From Flavobacterium agricola (GTDB taxonomy: Bacteria > Bacteroidota > Bacteroidia > Flavobacteriales > Flavobacteriaceae): a stretch of 64,000 nt of DNA. Location of the stretch: the NCBI RefSeq assembly GCF_025919725.1, contig NZ_CP081495.1, positions 1,364,001 to 1,428,000 of the forward strand, in the 5' to 3' direction. Positions within the stretch are counted from its first letter, which is position 1, and the number at the start of each line of letters is the position of its first letter. Of this stretch, positions 51,816 through 60,688 are shown in pieces. The notes under the pieces are model-generated. The model was not told where the DNA came from. It ran no database searches and was given only the letters and a program-made list of their open reading frames with translations. A program made the position numbers and the translations under genes.

Positions 51816-52226
51816 TTATTTCTGTGCTAAATAATCTTGCAACATAATAGTTGCAGCAATTTCATCTATCAAAGCTTTGTTTTGCCGTTGCTTTTTCTTT
51901 AAACCACTATCAATCATAGTTTTAAAAGCAATTTTAGAAGTAAACCGCTCATCTATTCTAACTACTTCAATATGAGGAAATTTAGTTTTAAATTTTTGTA
52001 AAAAAGCTTCAATAAGTGGAGCGCTTTGAGAAGCTTCTCCATTTAATTGTTTAGGTTCACCAACAACTACGGTTTGTATATCTTCATCAGAAAGAAGCTT
52101 TTGTAAATAAACAAAAATATGAACCGTATCAACAGTTTCTAAGCCCGATGCGATAATTTGAAGAGGATCAGTAATGGCTATTCCCGTACGTTTTAATCCA
52201 TAATCTATGGCTAAAATTCTACTCAT
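51816..52226 (-). CDS. ruvX: Holliday junction resolvase-like protein RuvX/YqgF
   Basis: A 136-residue RNase H-fold nuclease of the YqgF family, involved in pre-16S rRNA processing in some bacteria. Metal-binding sites are visible: Asp7 in LAIDYGLKRTGIAI, Glu in VVGEPKQLNG, and VRIDERFTSKIA with the conserved Asp-Glu-Arg. The C-terminal segment IDEIAATIMLQDYL carries the last acidic residue. Both names are used for this family and its role in this organism is not known. Confidence 0.9.
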   Translation of the reverse strand: MSRILAIDYGLKRTGIAITDPLQIIASGLETVDTVHIFVYLQKLLSDEDIQTVVVGEPKQLNGEASQSAPLIEAFLQKFKTKFPHIEVVRIDERFTSKIAFKTMIDSGLKKKQRQNKALIDEIAATIMLQDYLAQK

Positions 52227-52663
52227 TGCTTAATTTTGATAGAACAATACCTTACATATTCGTTACAGACAAATTTGTAAAAAAAAAAAAATTTACAATA
52301 ATACGTTATGCTGTATTGCAGTACAAATATCTAAAAAAATAAGCAATTTGCCCATTATTACTAAAGGATTTTTAACTATTTATCAAATATTTAATATTTT
52401 AAACGATTTTATTCGCTTTTAAAAACCTCAAGGCTAAATTTCAATCTTTTTCATCTGCATTTTTTTAAAAAGCAAGTTGATTTAAACTTTAGCAAACCTA
52501 TTCCGTATCATTCATTTATAAAAAAGAAACGTATTAAATAAATAGTACATTTACTTTAAATTAACTTTTAAAAAACATTTGATTTACGTCTAAAATTTTA
52601 ATTTTTATTAAAGCTCCTGATGTTTTTGATTAAATTAATATATTTGCATAAAAGATTAAAAAA
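52227..52663. other. 437-bp divergent intergenic region between ruvX and dapD
   Basis: Very AT-rich, including an A13 tract near 52277. I see no protein-coding frame, tRNA, terminator hairpin or clear repeat. The only signal I trust moderately is the TATATTTG box at 52639 before dapD. The length is unusual for this compact region. Confidence 0.5.
52639..52646 (+). promoter_or_regulatory. -7 box of dapD
   Basis: TATATTTG followed by CA, 17 bp before the dapD start codon. Confidence 0.5.
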
Positions 52664-53479
52664 ATGACAGATTTACAAACCATTATAGAAAAAGCTTGGG
52701 ATGACAGAGCACTATTACAAGATGCTGCAACTCAAAAAGCGATTCGTGAAGTAATTGATTTAGTTGATAACGGAAAATTAAGAACTGCAGAACCGGTAGC
52801 TGATGGATGGCAAATTAATGAATGGGTAAAAAAAGCCGTTGTTTTATATTTCCCAATTCAAAAAATGGAAACTTTAGAAGCGGGTATTTTTGAATATCAT
52901 GATAAAATGCCATTAAAAAGAAATTATGCAGAAAAAGGCGTACGTGTAGTTCCGAACGCAGTTGCGCGTCACGGAGCTTACATTTCGGCTGGTGTAATTT
53001 TAATGCCATCTTACGTAAATATTGGAGCTTATGTTGATGAAGGTACCATGGTTGATACATGGGCAACAGTTGGATCATGTGCTCAAATCGGTAAAAACGT
53101 GCATCTATCTGGTGGTGTTGGTATTGGTGGGGTTTTAGAACCTTTACAAGCTGCTCCTGTTATTATTGAAGATAACGCATTTATTGGCTCACGTTGTATT
53201 GTTGTAGAAGGCGTTCGAGTTGGTAAAGAGGCTGTTTTAGGTGCTAATGTTGTTTTAACTGCATCTACAAAAATTATTGATGTTACAGGTGAAAATCCAG
53301 TAGAAATGAAAGGTTATGTACCGGAACGTTCTGTAGTAATTCCTGGTTCTTACACTAAAAAATTTCCAGCAGGAGAATTCCAGGTTCCGTGTGCCTTAAT
53401 TATTGGCAAACGTAAAGAATCTACCGATAAAAAAACATCGTTGAATGATGCGTTACGCGAACACAATGTTGCCGTTTAA
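52664..53479 (+). CDS. dapD: 2,3,4,5-tetrahydropyridine-2,6-dicarboxylate N-succinyltransferase
   Basis: Succinylates tetrahydrodipicolinate in the diaminopimelate/lysine pathway, the step after DapB. The 271-residue protein has an N-terminal helical domain (to about 90) and a left-handed beta-helix of hexapeptide repeats, visible in ISAGVILMPSYVNIGAYVDEGTMVDTWATVGSCAQIGKNVHLSGGVGIGGVLEP, followed by NAFIGSRCIVVEGVRVGKEAVLGANVVL. Length is typical. Single-gene unit with its own -7 box and terminator. Confidence 0.95.
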   Translation: MTDLQTIIEKAWDDRALLQDAATQKAIREVIDLVDNGKLRTAEPVADGWQINEWVKKAVVLYFPIQKMETLEAGIFEYHDKMPLKRNYAEKGVRVVPNAVARHGAYISAGVILMPSYVNIGAYVDEGTMVDTWATVGSCAQIGKNVHLSGGVGIGGVLEPLQAAPVIIEDNAFIGSRCIVVEGVRVGKEAVLGANVVLTASTKIIDVTGENPVEMKGYVPERSVVIPGSYTKKFPAGEFQVPCALIIGKRKESTDKKTSLNDALREHNVAV

Positions 53480-53505
53480 CTAGATATTTAAATATTAAAT
53501 ATAAT

Positions 53506-53540
53506 AAAACGTCTGATAAATTTCAGACGTTTTTTTATTT
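53506..53540 (+). terminator. Intrinsic terminator after dapD
   Basis: Stem AAAACGTCTGA / TCAGACGTTTT with a 6-nt loop and a long T run. Confidence 0.8.
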
Positions 53541-53617
53541 AATACTAATATTTATATCTTGCAAAATATATTAATCACAGAATGACAAATAACAAGCTAA
53601 CATTAGAATAAGTTATG

Positions 53618-53625
53618 TAATTTTG
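53618..53625 (+). promoter_or_regulatory. -7 box of the glycosyltransferase pair
   Basis: TAATTTTG followed by CA, 42 bp before the GT9 start. Confidence 0.5.
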
Positions 53626-53667
53626 CAACCATTCCGATTTTTATTTTTAAAAACACCCTAATTTCTA

Positions 53668-54729
53668 ATGAAAAAAATTCTTGTTATTCAGCACAAAATG
53701 ATTGGTGATGTTTTAATCAGTACTTTGATATGCGAAAACATAAAAATAAATAACCCTGATTATCAAGTACATTACTTGGTAAATGATAATACAATTCCTG
53801 TTTTAGAAAACAACCCATATATTGATCGTTTAATAGTTTTTAATTATAACGAAAACAAAAATATTTTTAACTTACTTAAATTTGCTAAATTAGTAAATCA
53901 AGAAAAATATGATGTTGTTATTGATGCTTATTCAAAATTACAAAGCTGGGTTATCACCTATTGTAATGATGCTGCTCAAAAAATATCTTTTTACAAAAAA
54001 GGTCGTACCTTTTTATACACTGATAATGTAATTAAAAAAGATGTTCCAGCAACAAATTTAGGATTAGCTATTGAAAATCGTTTAGCACTGCTAGCACCGC
54101 TTGGAATTGAAGTTGTTAAAAGCAAACCCGAGCTGTATGTTACGGAGGCAGAAAAAAAAGCAACACAAAGTTTATTTAAAAAACATAAATTAAACGAGGC
54201 AATTCCAACAATAATGATTAGCTTGCTTGGCAGTGAACCAAGTAAAACCTACCCATTAAACTACATGGCCGAAGTTGTAAATTACGTTGGAACGCATTAC
54301 AACGTAAATATTTTATTTAATTACTTTCCTAAACAATTAGCAGACGCAAAATTCGTTTATAATTCATGTAGTAAAGAAACACAAAACAAAATATTTTTTG
54401 ATTTGTACGGAAATAACCTACGCGAATACATTACTATTATGGATCAATGCGATTTAATCATTGGTAATGATGGTGGCGCTATTAACATGGCAAAGGCTTT
54501 AAATAAAAAATCTTTTATCATTTTTGCACCTAAAGTTCAGAAAAAAGATTGGGCAACGTTTGAAGATGATATCAATCATGCAGCCGTGCATTTAAATGAT
54601 TACATGCCTAACTTATTTTTAAATAAAAAAAATAAAGAAGTAGCAAAGCAAAACACCGCATATTACAACCTTTTAAAACCCGAATTATTTCTAAATAAAT
54701 TAAAAACTTTTTTAGACCTCAACATATAA
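53668..54729 (+). CDS. Glycosyltransferase family 9 protein (heptosyltransferase-like)
   Basis: A 353-residue GT-B fold enzyme of family GT9, which transfers heptose in LPS core synthesis. It opens with KKILVIQHKMIGDVLISTLIC, the family motif, and has YDVVIDAYSKLQSW, ISLLGSEPSKTYPLNYMAEVVNYV and the nucleotide-sugar site LIIGNDGGAINMAKALN. Flavobacterial LPS cores differ from enteric ones, so the donor may not be ADP-heptose. It is followed 13 bp later by a GT2 gene, and convergent LPS-kinase-like and CgeB-like genes complete the cluster. Confidence 0.88.
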   Translation: MKKILVIQHKMIGDVLISTLICENIKINNPDYQVHYLVNDNTIPVLENNPYIDRLIVFNYNENKNIFNLLKFAKLVNQEKYDVVIDAYSKLQSWVITYCNDAAQKISFYKKGRTFLYTDNVIKKDVPATNLGLAIENRLALLAPLGIEVVKSKPELYVTEAEKKATQSLFKKHKLNEAIPTIMISLLGSEPSKTYPLNYMAEVVNYVGTHYNVNILFNYFPKQLADAKFVYNSCSKETQNKIFFDLYGNNLREYITIMDQCDLIIGNDGGAINMAKALNKKSFIIFAPKVQKKDWATFEDDINHAAVHLNDYMPNLFLNKKNKEVAKQNTAYYNLLKPELFLNKLKTFLDLNI

Positions 54730-54742
54730 AAACAAAATTAGA

Positions 54743-55519
54743 ATGAACAACAAAAAACCTATATCGGCATTATTAATTACTTTTAATGAAGAACAACATA
54801 TTGAAAGATATATTCGTGATGCGGAATATGCGGATGAAATTATTATTGTTGACTCTAATAGCACAGACAAAACCACTGAAATTGCAAGCCAATTTCCGAA
54901 AGTTAAAATATTTAAACGCGCTTTTAAAAATTTTTCAGACCAACGAAATTTTGCGCTACAACAAGCACAACACGAATGGGTTACTTTTTTTGATGCGGAT
55001 GAAGAGTTAACACCAGCCTTACAAAATGAAATTGTTGCAAAAGTAGCCAATCCTGAAGGAATTGATGTTTTTATTGGCTATCATGATTTTTATTTTAAAA
55101 ATAAAAAAGTTTCTTTTTCTGGGCAGCAAAACGTTAATGCTCCGCGTTTATTCAAAAAAAGCGCTTGCAAATATAACGAATCTTTAAAGGTTCATGAACA
55201 ATTGGAATTTGTAGGCAAAAGCGGTAAACTAAAAAACAAAATTAAACACCATACCTTTAGCGATGATAAAAAATATTTAGATAAGCTTAACGGCTATTCG
55301 TATTTACGTGCTGAAGAATTATATAATAAAAAATTAAAACCAACATTTTATCATTTTTATATTAAGCCTGCTTATCGATTTATTAATTATTATTTGATAC
55401 GGTTAGGTATTTTAGATGGTAAAGAAGGTTATACGATAGCAAAACTTCATGCCATATCTATTCAAAATAGATACAAATATTTAAACGAATTATATGCAAA
55501 AAACAAAGCCATTGATTAA
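54743..55519 (+). CDS. Glycosyltransferase family 2 protein (WaaE/KdtX-like)
   Basis: A 258-residue GT-A fold enzyme. It has ISALLITFNEEQHIERYI, EIIIVDSNSTDKTTEIA and VTFFDADEEL (a DxD-type motif, DAD). It then continues with SFSGQQNVNAPRLFKKSACKYNESLKVHEQLE. WaaE/KdtX in other bacteria adds a beta-glucose to the inner LPS core, and the fold, length and neighbours fit. Its stop codon lies inside the terminator hairpin shared with the convergent gene. Confidence 0.87.
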   Translation: MNNKKPISALLITFNEEQHIERYIRDAEYADEIIIVDSNSTDKTTEIASQFPKVKIFKRAFKNFSDQRNFALQQAQHEWVTFFDADEELTPALQNEIVAKVANPEGIDVFIGYHDFYFKNKKVSFSGQQNVNAPRLFKKSACKYNESLKVHEQLEFVGKSGKLKNKIKHHTFSDDKKYLDKLNGYSYLRAEELYNKKLKPTFYHFYIKPAYRFINYYLIRLGILDGKEGYTIAKLHAISIQNRYKYLNELYAKNKAID

Positions 55520-55535
55520 TCAATGGCTTTGTTTT
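55501..55535. terminator. Bidirectional intrinsic terminator overlapping the GT2 stop codon
   Basis: Palindrome AAACAAAGCCATTGATT / AATCAATGGCTTTGTTT followed by T residues; the GT2 stop TAA is at its centre. Confidence 0.8.
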
Positions 55536-56297
55536 TTATTTATTTAAGTACTTCTTTTTAAAAGCTTGTTTTTTATGATATTTAGTCTGAAAACTTGAAG
55601 TTTCTTTCCACATTAAATCAAAAATTTCTTGTTCTGTTTTTTCAGTATATAACTTAGCATATTCTTTACTCATGGCAGCTACCATTTCTTGCTTATGCGT
55701 TAATCTAGAAAGATTTTTCATGCGTAGTTCAAAACTCATGGTTTCATGAAAACTCATTCTATTTAAATCAACTAAATAAAAATCATACTTATTTTCATCA
55801 ACTTGCTTTATTAACGTATTACCGGGAGAATGATCTTTAAATTCAATTCCATTTTCATGTAATTGAAAACAAAAGCCAACAAACTGCTTTAAAATTTCTG
55901 CATGATTGGGCCATTCGGGTTGTAAAACCAATTCTCTGTATGTTAAATCTGCATCAATATGTTCACAGAAATAATATGAATCTTGTAAACCAATTATGTT
56001 TTTGTTTTCTATATAAGCAATAGGATTTGGAGTTCCGATGCCTTTTTTAAGCAAAATAGAAGCATATTCGAAAGATCTCTTAGCTTTACTTGGCCTAAAA
56101 TACCCGTAAATAATTTTATTAATTAAAATAGGAACTTTAAATGCTTTAACGTTTATTTTATTTCCTAAATAATTAAAAATTTTAATTTTATTGCGTTTGC
56201 CATCGGCAAGCATTTGCCCAGAAGCATTAAAGTTTTTAGTAATCGAAATTAAATCGGCCTCACTAATTTGGCATGTTGGGTGAATTACTAAATTCAT
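55536..56297 (-). CDS. Lipopolysaccharide kinase-family protein (Kdo/WaaP/InaA-like)
   Basis: A 253-residue protein-kinase-fold enzyme of the LPS kinase group. The catalytic loop is HENGIEFKDHSPGNTLI (Asp in KDHSPGN), the metal-binding motif is YLVDLNRM, a variant of DFG, and an N-terminal Lys in KAFKVPILI may bind ATP. Family members phosphorylate Kdo or heptose of the inner core, which strengthens the outer membrane. It shares a unit with the CgeB-like gene 20 bp upstream on the same strand. The sugar substrate is inferred from context. Confidence 0.8.
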   Translation of the reverse strand: MNLVIHPTCQISEADLISITKNFNASGQMLADGKRNKIKIFNYLGNKINVKAFKVPILINKIIYGYFRPSKAKRSFEYASILLKKGIGTPNPIAYIENKNIIGLQDSYYFCEHIDADLTYRELVLQPEWPNHAEILKQFVGFCFQLHENGIEFKDHSPGNTLIKQVDENKYDFYLVDLNRMSFHETMSFELRMKNLSRLTHKQEMVAAMSKEYAKLYTEKTEQEIFDLMWKETSSFQTKYHKKQAFKKKYLNK

Positions 56298-56317
56298 TTT
56301 TTATATAAAAATAAGTA

Positions 56318-57262
56318 TTATAAATTTTGGCATAAGGTCTTAAACCAACCTTTAACAGTGTATTTTTCGTAAATATTTGGAGACAAAGGTACGTAATCTG
56401 TTTCGAAAAACTGTTTGTCAATTTCAATCAAATCTTCATTTAGAATCAAACAATTTTGAGGATTATAAAAATCATAATTTACAATATCTTTATTGGTTGT
56501 TATTATTTTTTTCTGATATCCCAAACTTTCAAAAATTCTAAAACTTAATCCCATTTGTTTTTCTCTTGCTATATCCAATAAAATTTGTGCCTGTTTTTCA
56601 AGTTCTTCAACCTGATCTAGGCTAAGTTTTTTTGTTATAACTTCTATGTTTTTATAACTTTTTCTTTTTTTACTATCAAACACTAATAACTTGTATGGCA
56701 ATTGCAAAGCTTTAAACTGCGCAGCCAACTTGTCAATAAATTTCACTCTTTTTCCTGCCGAGCAAATGTTAAAAATAACGTATTTGTAGCTTTTAACTTT
56801 ACACGGCGAAGTATAAATCCAATTAGGGAGAAAATAAAACCCAAATTGCTTACAATCTTCAGGATCAAAAGAAAATGTTACATCAAAACACGTTCCCGCT
56901 TTTTTAATTCTTGGACAACGTGTTGCGCTGTCATTAAAAAAACCAACAGAATGTGTTGTATGTTTTTTAAATGCTTTTAAACTTTTACAGTCTATAAAAT
57001 CACCTTTAATAGTAATTATTAAATCTTGTTTAGGTGCATTACCAAGTTTTTTTAAAATCTGTTTTCCATAAAAAACATGTTTGATATTCTTTTTTAAAAA
57101 TGTTTTTGCAGCAAAATTATAAACTCTATAAAATATGTTGGGATATTGATAGCGTATTTTATGAAAATCGATATGCTCAACCTGATGTCCTAACTCAGCT
57201 AATTCTGAGGCAAGTGTTTGGTTTAGCCCCCAATTATCATAAGATATAATCGTTATTTTCAT
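56318..57262 (-). CDS. CgeB-like glycosyltransferase family protein
   Basis: A 314-residue protein that looks like a GT-B glycosyltransferase of the CgeB/DUF3880 type. It opens ISYDNWGLNQTLASELAELGHQVEHID, has DLIITIKGDFID and HSVGFFNDSATRCPRI in the first domain, and in the second QAQILLDIAREKQMGLSFRIFESLGYQKKIITTNKDI, where the E in FRIFESLG marks the donor-sugar site. Its exact family is not certain to me. It pairs with the LPS-kinase-like gene and faces the GT9/GT2 pair, so a role in lipooligosaccharide core assembly is likely. Bases 57263-57470 upstream hold no gene I can support. Confidence 0.72.
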   Translation of the reverse strand: MKITIISYDNWGLNQTLASELAELGHQVEHIDFHKIRYQYPNIFYRVYNFAAKTFLKKNIKHVFYGKQILKKLGNAPKQDLIITIKGDFIDCKSLKAFKKHTTHSVGFFNDSATRCPRIKKAGTCFDVTFSFDPEDCKQFGFYFLPNWIYTSPCKVKSYKYVIFNICSAGKRVKFIDKLAAQFKALQLPYKLLVFDSKKRKSYKNIEVITKKLSLDQVEELEKQAQILLDIAREKQMGLSFRIFESLGYQKKIITTNKDIVNYDFYNPQNCLILNEDLIEIDKQFFETDYVPLSPNIYEKYTVKGWFKTLCQNL

Positions 57263-57471
57263 ACTATGTATTTTAACAAATGTAAACCTTTTACAGCACT
57301 ATTAACCGTATAATTTGTTAGATATTTTATAATTAGCAAATTATTAATAATTTGTTTTAACAAAAGTCAAATTTTAATAAAACATCAACAAATTGGAGCT
57401 CTGAAAAAGTTTATTTTTTATTTTCCTTTTTAAAATTATAAGGATAAATATCTGTTTTAAAATTTATACCG

Positions 57472-57479
57472 TATCTTTG
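57472..57479 (+). promoter_or_regulatory. -7 box of the tsaC-cca unit
   Basis: TATCTTTG followed by CA, 78 bp before the tsaC start, a very typical Bacteroidota form. Confidence 0.5.
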
Positions 57480-57557
57480 CAAAAGCAATTTTTTATAGCT
57501 TATTAATTGGCCTAAAAACCTTGAAAAGCATTGCTTAAAATTAAAACACAATTGTAC

Positions 57558-58127
57558 ATGGATGCTATAAATACTGAAGTACATAATGCATACGAAGTAA
57601 TAAAAAACGGTGGAATTATTTTATATCCTACTGATACCGTTTGGGGAATTGGTTGTGATGCAACAAACCCAGAAGCAGTAAAAAAAATATATGCGTTAAA
57701 AAAACGCGAAGAAACTAAAAGTATGATTGCCTTATTAAACGGCGATAGAATGCTTTATAATATTTTTAGAGAAATTCCTGAAACCGCTTTTCAAATCATG
57801 GATTTGTCTGAAAAACCTACAACCTTAATTTTAGATCAGCCCAAAAATGTGGCAGCTAATTTAATTGCTCCAGATAATACCTTGGGTGTGCGTTTGGTTA
57901 AAGAACCTTTTTGTTACAAATTAATGGAACGTATGAAAAAACCATTAGTTTCTACCTCAGCAAACATTTCAGGGCAACCTACGCCAAAAACATTTGCAGA
58001 AATTGATCCTGAAATTATAAGTGGAGTTGATTATGTAGTAAACATACAACGCGATAAAGTATGCAAAAAACCATCAACCATTATTAAACTTACGCTAGAC
58101 AGCAAAGTAACTATTATACGTAAATAA
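57558..58127 (+). CDS. tsaC: L-threonylcarbamoyladenylate synthase (Sua5/YciO/YrdC family)
   Basis: Makes threonylcarbamoyl-AMP for the t6A37 modification of ANN-decoding tRNAs. The 189-residue protein carries the YrdC fold with GGIILYPTDTVWGIGCDATNPEAV, the KKREETKSMIALL segment with the substrate-binding KRxxxK pattern, TLGVRLVK and PLVSTSANISGQPTP. It lacks the C-terminal Sua5 domain, so it is the short type. I start at MDAINTE (ATG at 57558), since the nine codons before it are not conserved-looking. It is followed by cca 26 bp later, both acting on tRNA. Confidence 0.9.
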   Translation: MDAINTEVHNAYEVIKNGGIILYPTDTVWGIGCDATNPEAVKKIYALKKREETKSMIALLNGDRMLYNIFREIPETAFQIMDLSEKPTTLILDQPKNVAANLIAPDNTLGVRLVKEPFCYKLMERMKKPLVSTSANISGQPTPKTFAEIDPEIISGVDYVVNIQRDKVCKKPSTIIKLTLDSKVTIIRK

Positions 58128-58153
58128 ACATTTACGACAAGGAATACCAAAAC

Positions 58154-59572
58154 ATGAATTTAAAACACGAATTACAACATTCTATTTTTAATATTATAGC
58201 ACAAGCTGCTCAACAACTTAACGTAGAATGTTATGTTATTGGCGGTTTTGTGCGCGATTTACTTTTACAACGCAATCATAAAAAAGATATAGATATTGTT
58301 GCAGTTGGCAGTGGAATTGAATTAGCACTAAAAGTTTCTGAACTTATTCCGCATCATCCTAAAGTACAAGTTTTTAAAAACTACGGAACTGCCATGTTAC
58401 GTTATGACGATATGGATATTGAGTTTGTAGGCGCTCGCAAAGAAAGTTACAGGTTAGAAAGTAGAAACCCAATTGTTGAAGACGGAACTTTACAAGACGA
58501 TCAAAACAGACGTGATTTTACCATTAATGCATTAGCTTTATCGTTAAATCCACAGAATTTTGGAGATTTACTAGATCCGTTTAATGGTTTAGAAGATTTA
58601 AAAAACAAGTGCATTAAAACGCCTTTAGATCCTGCTATAACATATTCAGACGATCCGTTACGTATGTTACGTGCCATCCGATTTGCTACGCAGTTAAATT
58701 TTGAAATCGAAGCCAAATCATTACAAGCAATAACCGATAATAATCAGCGTATTAAAATTATTTCGGGAGAACGCATTGTAGAAGAATTAAATAAAATTTT
58801 AGCCACTCCTACTCCATCAATCGGATTTTTATTGTTACATCAAACCGGATTGTTAGATATTATTTTACCAGAATTAACCGCTTTAAATCAGGTAGAAGAA
58901 ATTGAAGGGCACACGCACAAAAACAACTTTTATCACACCTTAGAAGTTGTAGATAATATTAGTAAAAATACAGAAGATGTTTGGTTGCGTTGGGCTGCCT
59001 TATTGCACGATATTGGTAAAGCACCTACCAAACGTTTTACTAAAAAACAAGGTTGGACTTTTCATGGGCACGAATTTTTAGGCGGTAAAATGGTTAAAAA
59101 AATATTCGAGCGTTTGCATATGCCATTAAATCACAAAATGAAATTTGTGCAAAAAATGGTTATTATGAGCTCGCGCCCAATTGTTTTATCTCAAGATTTG
59201 GTTACCGATTCTGCCGTACGTCGTTTGGTTTTTGATGCAGGTGAAGATGTAGAAAATTTAATGATTTTGTGCGAAGCCGACATTACAACCAAAAACCCCA
59301 ATAAATTTAAAAAATACCATAACAATTTTAAATTGGTACGAAATAAAATTGTTGAAGTTGAAGAACGCGATCAGGTCCGTAATTTTCAGCCGCCAATTAG
59401 CGGAGAAGAAATTATGGAGCTTTTCAATCTAAAACCATCACGTGAAATTGGTATTTTAAAAGAAGCAGTTAAAGAAGCAATTTTAGAAGGCGAAATTCCG
59501 AACGAATACCAAGCAGCTTACAATTTTGTTTTGCAAAAAGCTGAAAAAATGGGATTGCAAAAACAAAACTAA
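58154..59572 (+). CDS. cca: CCA tRNA nucleotidyltransferase with HD domain
   Basis: Adds or repairs the CCA end of tRNAs, needed here because the tRNA-Pro genes do not encode CCA. The 472-residue class II enzyme has YVIGGFVRDLLL (26-37), KKDIDIVAVG with the metal-binding Asp pair, RRDFTINALALSLN, DDPLRMLRAIRFATQL and a C-terminal HD domain (NNFYHTLEVVDNI, RWAALLHDIGKAP). The HD part could give phosphatase or cyclic-phosphodiesterase activity as in the E. coli enzyme, which is inferred. Poly(A)-polymerase-like function cannot be wholly excluded. Confidence 0.93.
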   Translation: MNLKHELQHSIFNIIAQAAQQLNVECYVIGGFVRDLLLQRNHKKDIDIVAVGSGIELALKVSELIPHHPKVQVFKNYGTAMLRYDDMDIEFVGARKESYRLESRNPIVEDGTLQDDQNRRDFTINALALSLNPQNFGDLLDPFNGLEDLKNKCIKTPLDPAITYSDDPLRMLRAIRFATQLNFEIEAKSLQAITDNNQRIKIISGERIVEELNKILATPTPSIGFLLLHQTGLLDIILPELTALNQVEEIEGHTHKNNFYHTLEVVDNISKNTEDVWLRWAALLHDIGKAPTKRFTKKQGWTFHGHEFLGGKMVKKIFERLHMPLNHKMKFVQKMVIMSSRPIVLSQDLVTDSAVRRLVFDAGEDVENLMILCEADITTKNPNKFKKYHNNFKLVRNKIVEVEERDQVRNFQPPISGEEIMELFNLKPSREIGILKEAVKEAILEGEIPNEYQAAYNFVLQKAEKMGLQKQN

Positions 59573-59643
59573 GCTAATAAAAATCATACTTTATTTAAGA
59601 AGCATTTTTTACTATTGTAACTTAATTACCTTTAAACTAAATC

Positions 59644-60654
59644 ATGAAAAAAAACTTTGTAACCCTTGCAAAAACATCATTAATACTTGTTTATTTAGTT
59701 ATTATTGCTGGTGGTGCTGTTAGAATGACAGGATCTGGAATGGGATGCCCCGATTGGCCTAAATGTTTTGGTTATTATATTCCGCCAACAGATGAAAAAG
59801 AATTGTTGTGGGAAGCCAATCATGAATTTAATAAAGGACAAGTAATTATTAAAGACAAACAACTTTGGGTAGCTAAAAGCACTTTTACATCAACAGCAAC
59901 ATACAACCCTAACAATTGGGAATTATATACCAAACACGATTATGCGGTGTTTAACGTTTTTCATACTTGGACAGAATATATAAACCGATTATTTGGTGCA
60001 TTAGCCGGTTTTGCATGTTTGGCAATGGCCATTGCATCGTTTAGTTATTGGAAAGAAAAAAAGGCAGTAACTTTACTTTCATGGTTGGTTGTTTTTTCAA
60101 TGGGATTCCAAGCTTGGTTAGGAGCAACAGTTGTTTATTCGGTTTTAAACCCTTTAAAAATTACCACACATATGGTAATGGCTTTAGTAATTGTTGCATT
60201 TATTTTGAATCTTATAAAAATTGCTAAAACAAATAAAACAGAAACGGTAGTTTCTACCCAAGTAAAAACCTTATTATGGGTAACTTTAGGGCTTACCTTG
60301 GTGCAGGTTATTATGGGAACTCAAGTACGTGAATTGGTAGATCATCAGGTGCGTGACGGCGTAACTAATACAGCAGCTTGGTTAGCAAATCCGAATTGGC
60401 AATTTTATTTTCATCGTACTTTCTCCATCGTTGTAGTTGCTTTAAACCTTTGGTTATTTAGCATAAACAAAAAACAAAAACTGGGCTTAACTAAAATAAG
60501 CTGGGTAATTGCTTTATTGGTTATCGAAGTTTTATCTGGAATGGCCATGTACTATTTAGATTTCCCTTTTGGTATGCAAACTACGCATTTGGTATTTGCT
60601 TCTATTTTATTTGGGGTACAATATTATTTGATATTAGAAACAAAAAATAAATAA
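59644..60654 (+). CDS. ctaA: Heme A synthase (COX15/CtaA family)
   Basis: Inner-membrane enzyme that oxidises heme O to heme A for cytochrome oxidases. The 336-residue protein has about eight helices; the first ends in AGGAVRMTGSGMGCPDWPKCFG, the COX15 signature. Then follows a long extracytoplasmic segment (about 40-105, with the NPNNWELYTKHDYAVFN region), and conserved His-containing helices HTWTEYINRLFGALAG, ITTHMVMAL, FHRTFSIVVV and MQTTHLVFAS supply heme ligands. It is a single gene ending in a bidirectional terminator. Confidence 0.92.
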   Translation: MKKNFVTLAKTSLILVYLVIIAGGAVRMTGSGMGCPDWPKCFGYYIPPTDEKELLWEANHEFNKGQVIIKDKQLWVAKSTFTSTATYNPNNWELYTKHDYAVFNVFHTWTEYINRLFGALAGFACLAMAIASFSYWKEKKAVTLLSWLVVFSMGFQAWLGATVVYSVLNPLKITTHMVMALVIVAFILNLIKIAKTNKTETVVSTQVKTLLWVTLGLTLVQVIMGTQVRELVDHQVRDGVTNTAAWLANPNWQFYFHRTFSIVVVALNLWLFSINKKQKLGLTKISWVIALLVIEVLSGMAMYYLDFPFGMQTTHLVFASILFGVQYYLILETKNK

Positions 60655-60656
60655 AC

Positions 60657-60688
60657 AAAAAACGCAAGGTTTAAACCTTGCGTTTTTT
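60657..60688. terminator. Bidirectional intrinsic terminator
   Basis: 16-bp palindrome AAAAAACGCAAGGTTT / AAACCTTGCGTTTTTT between convergent ctaA and the LytTR regulator gene. Confidence 0.88.
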
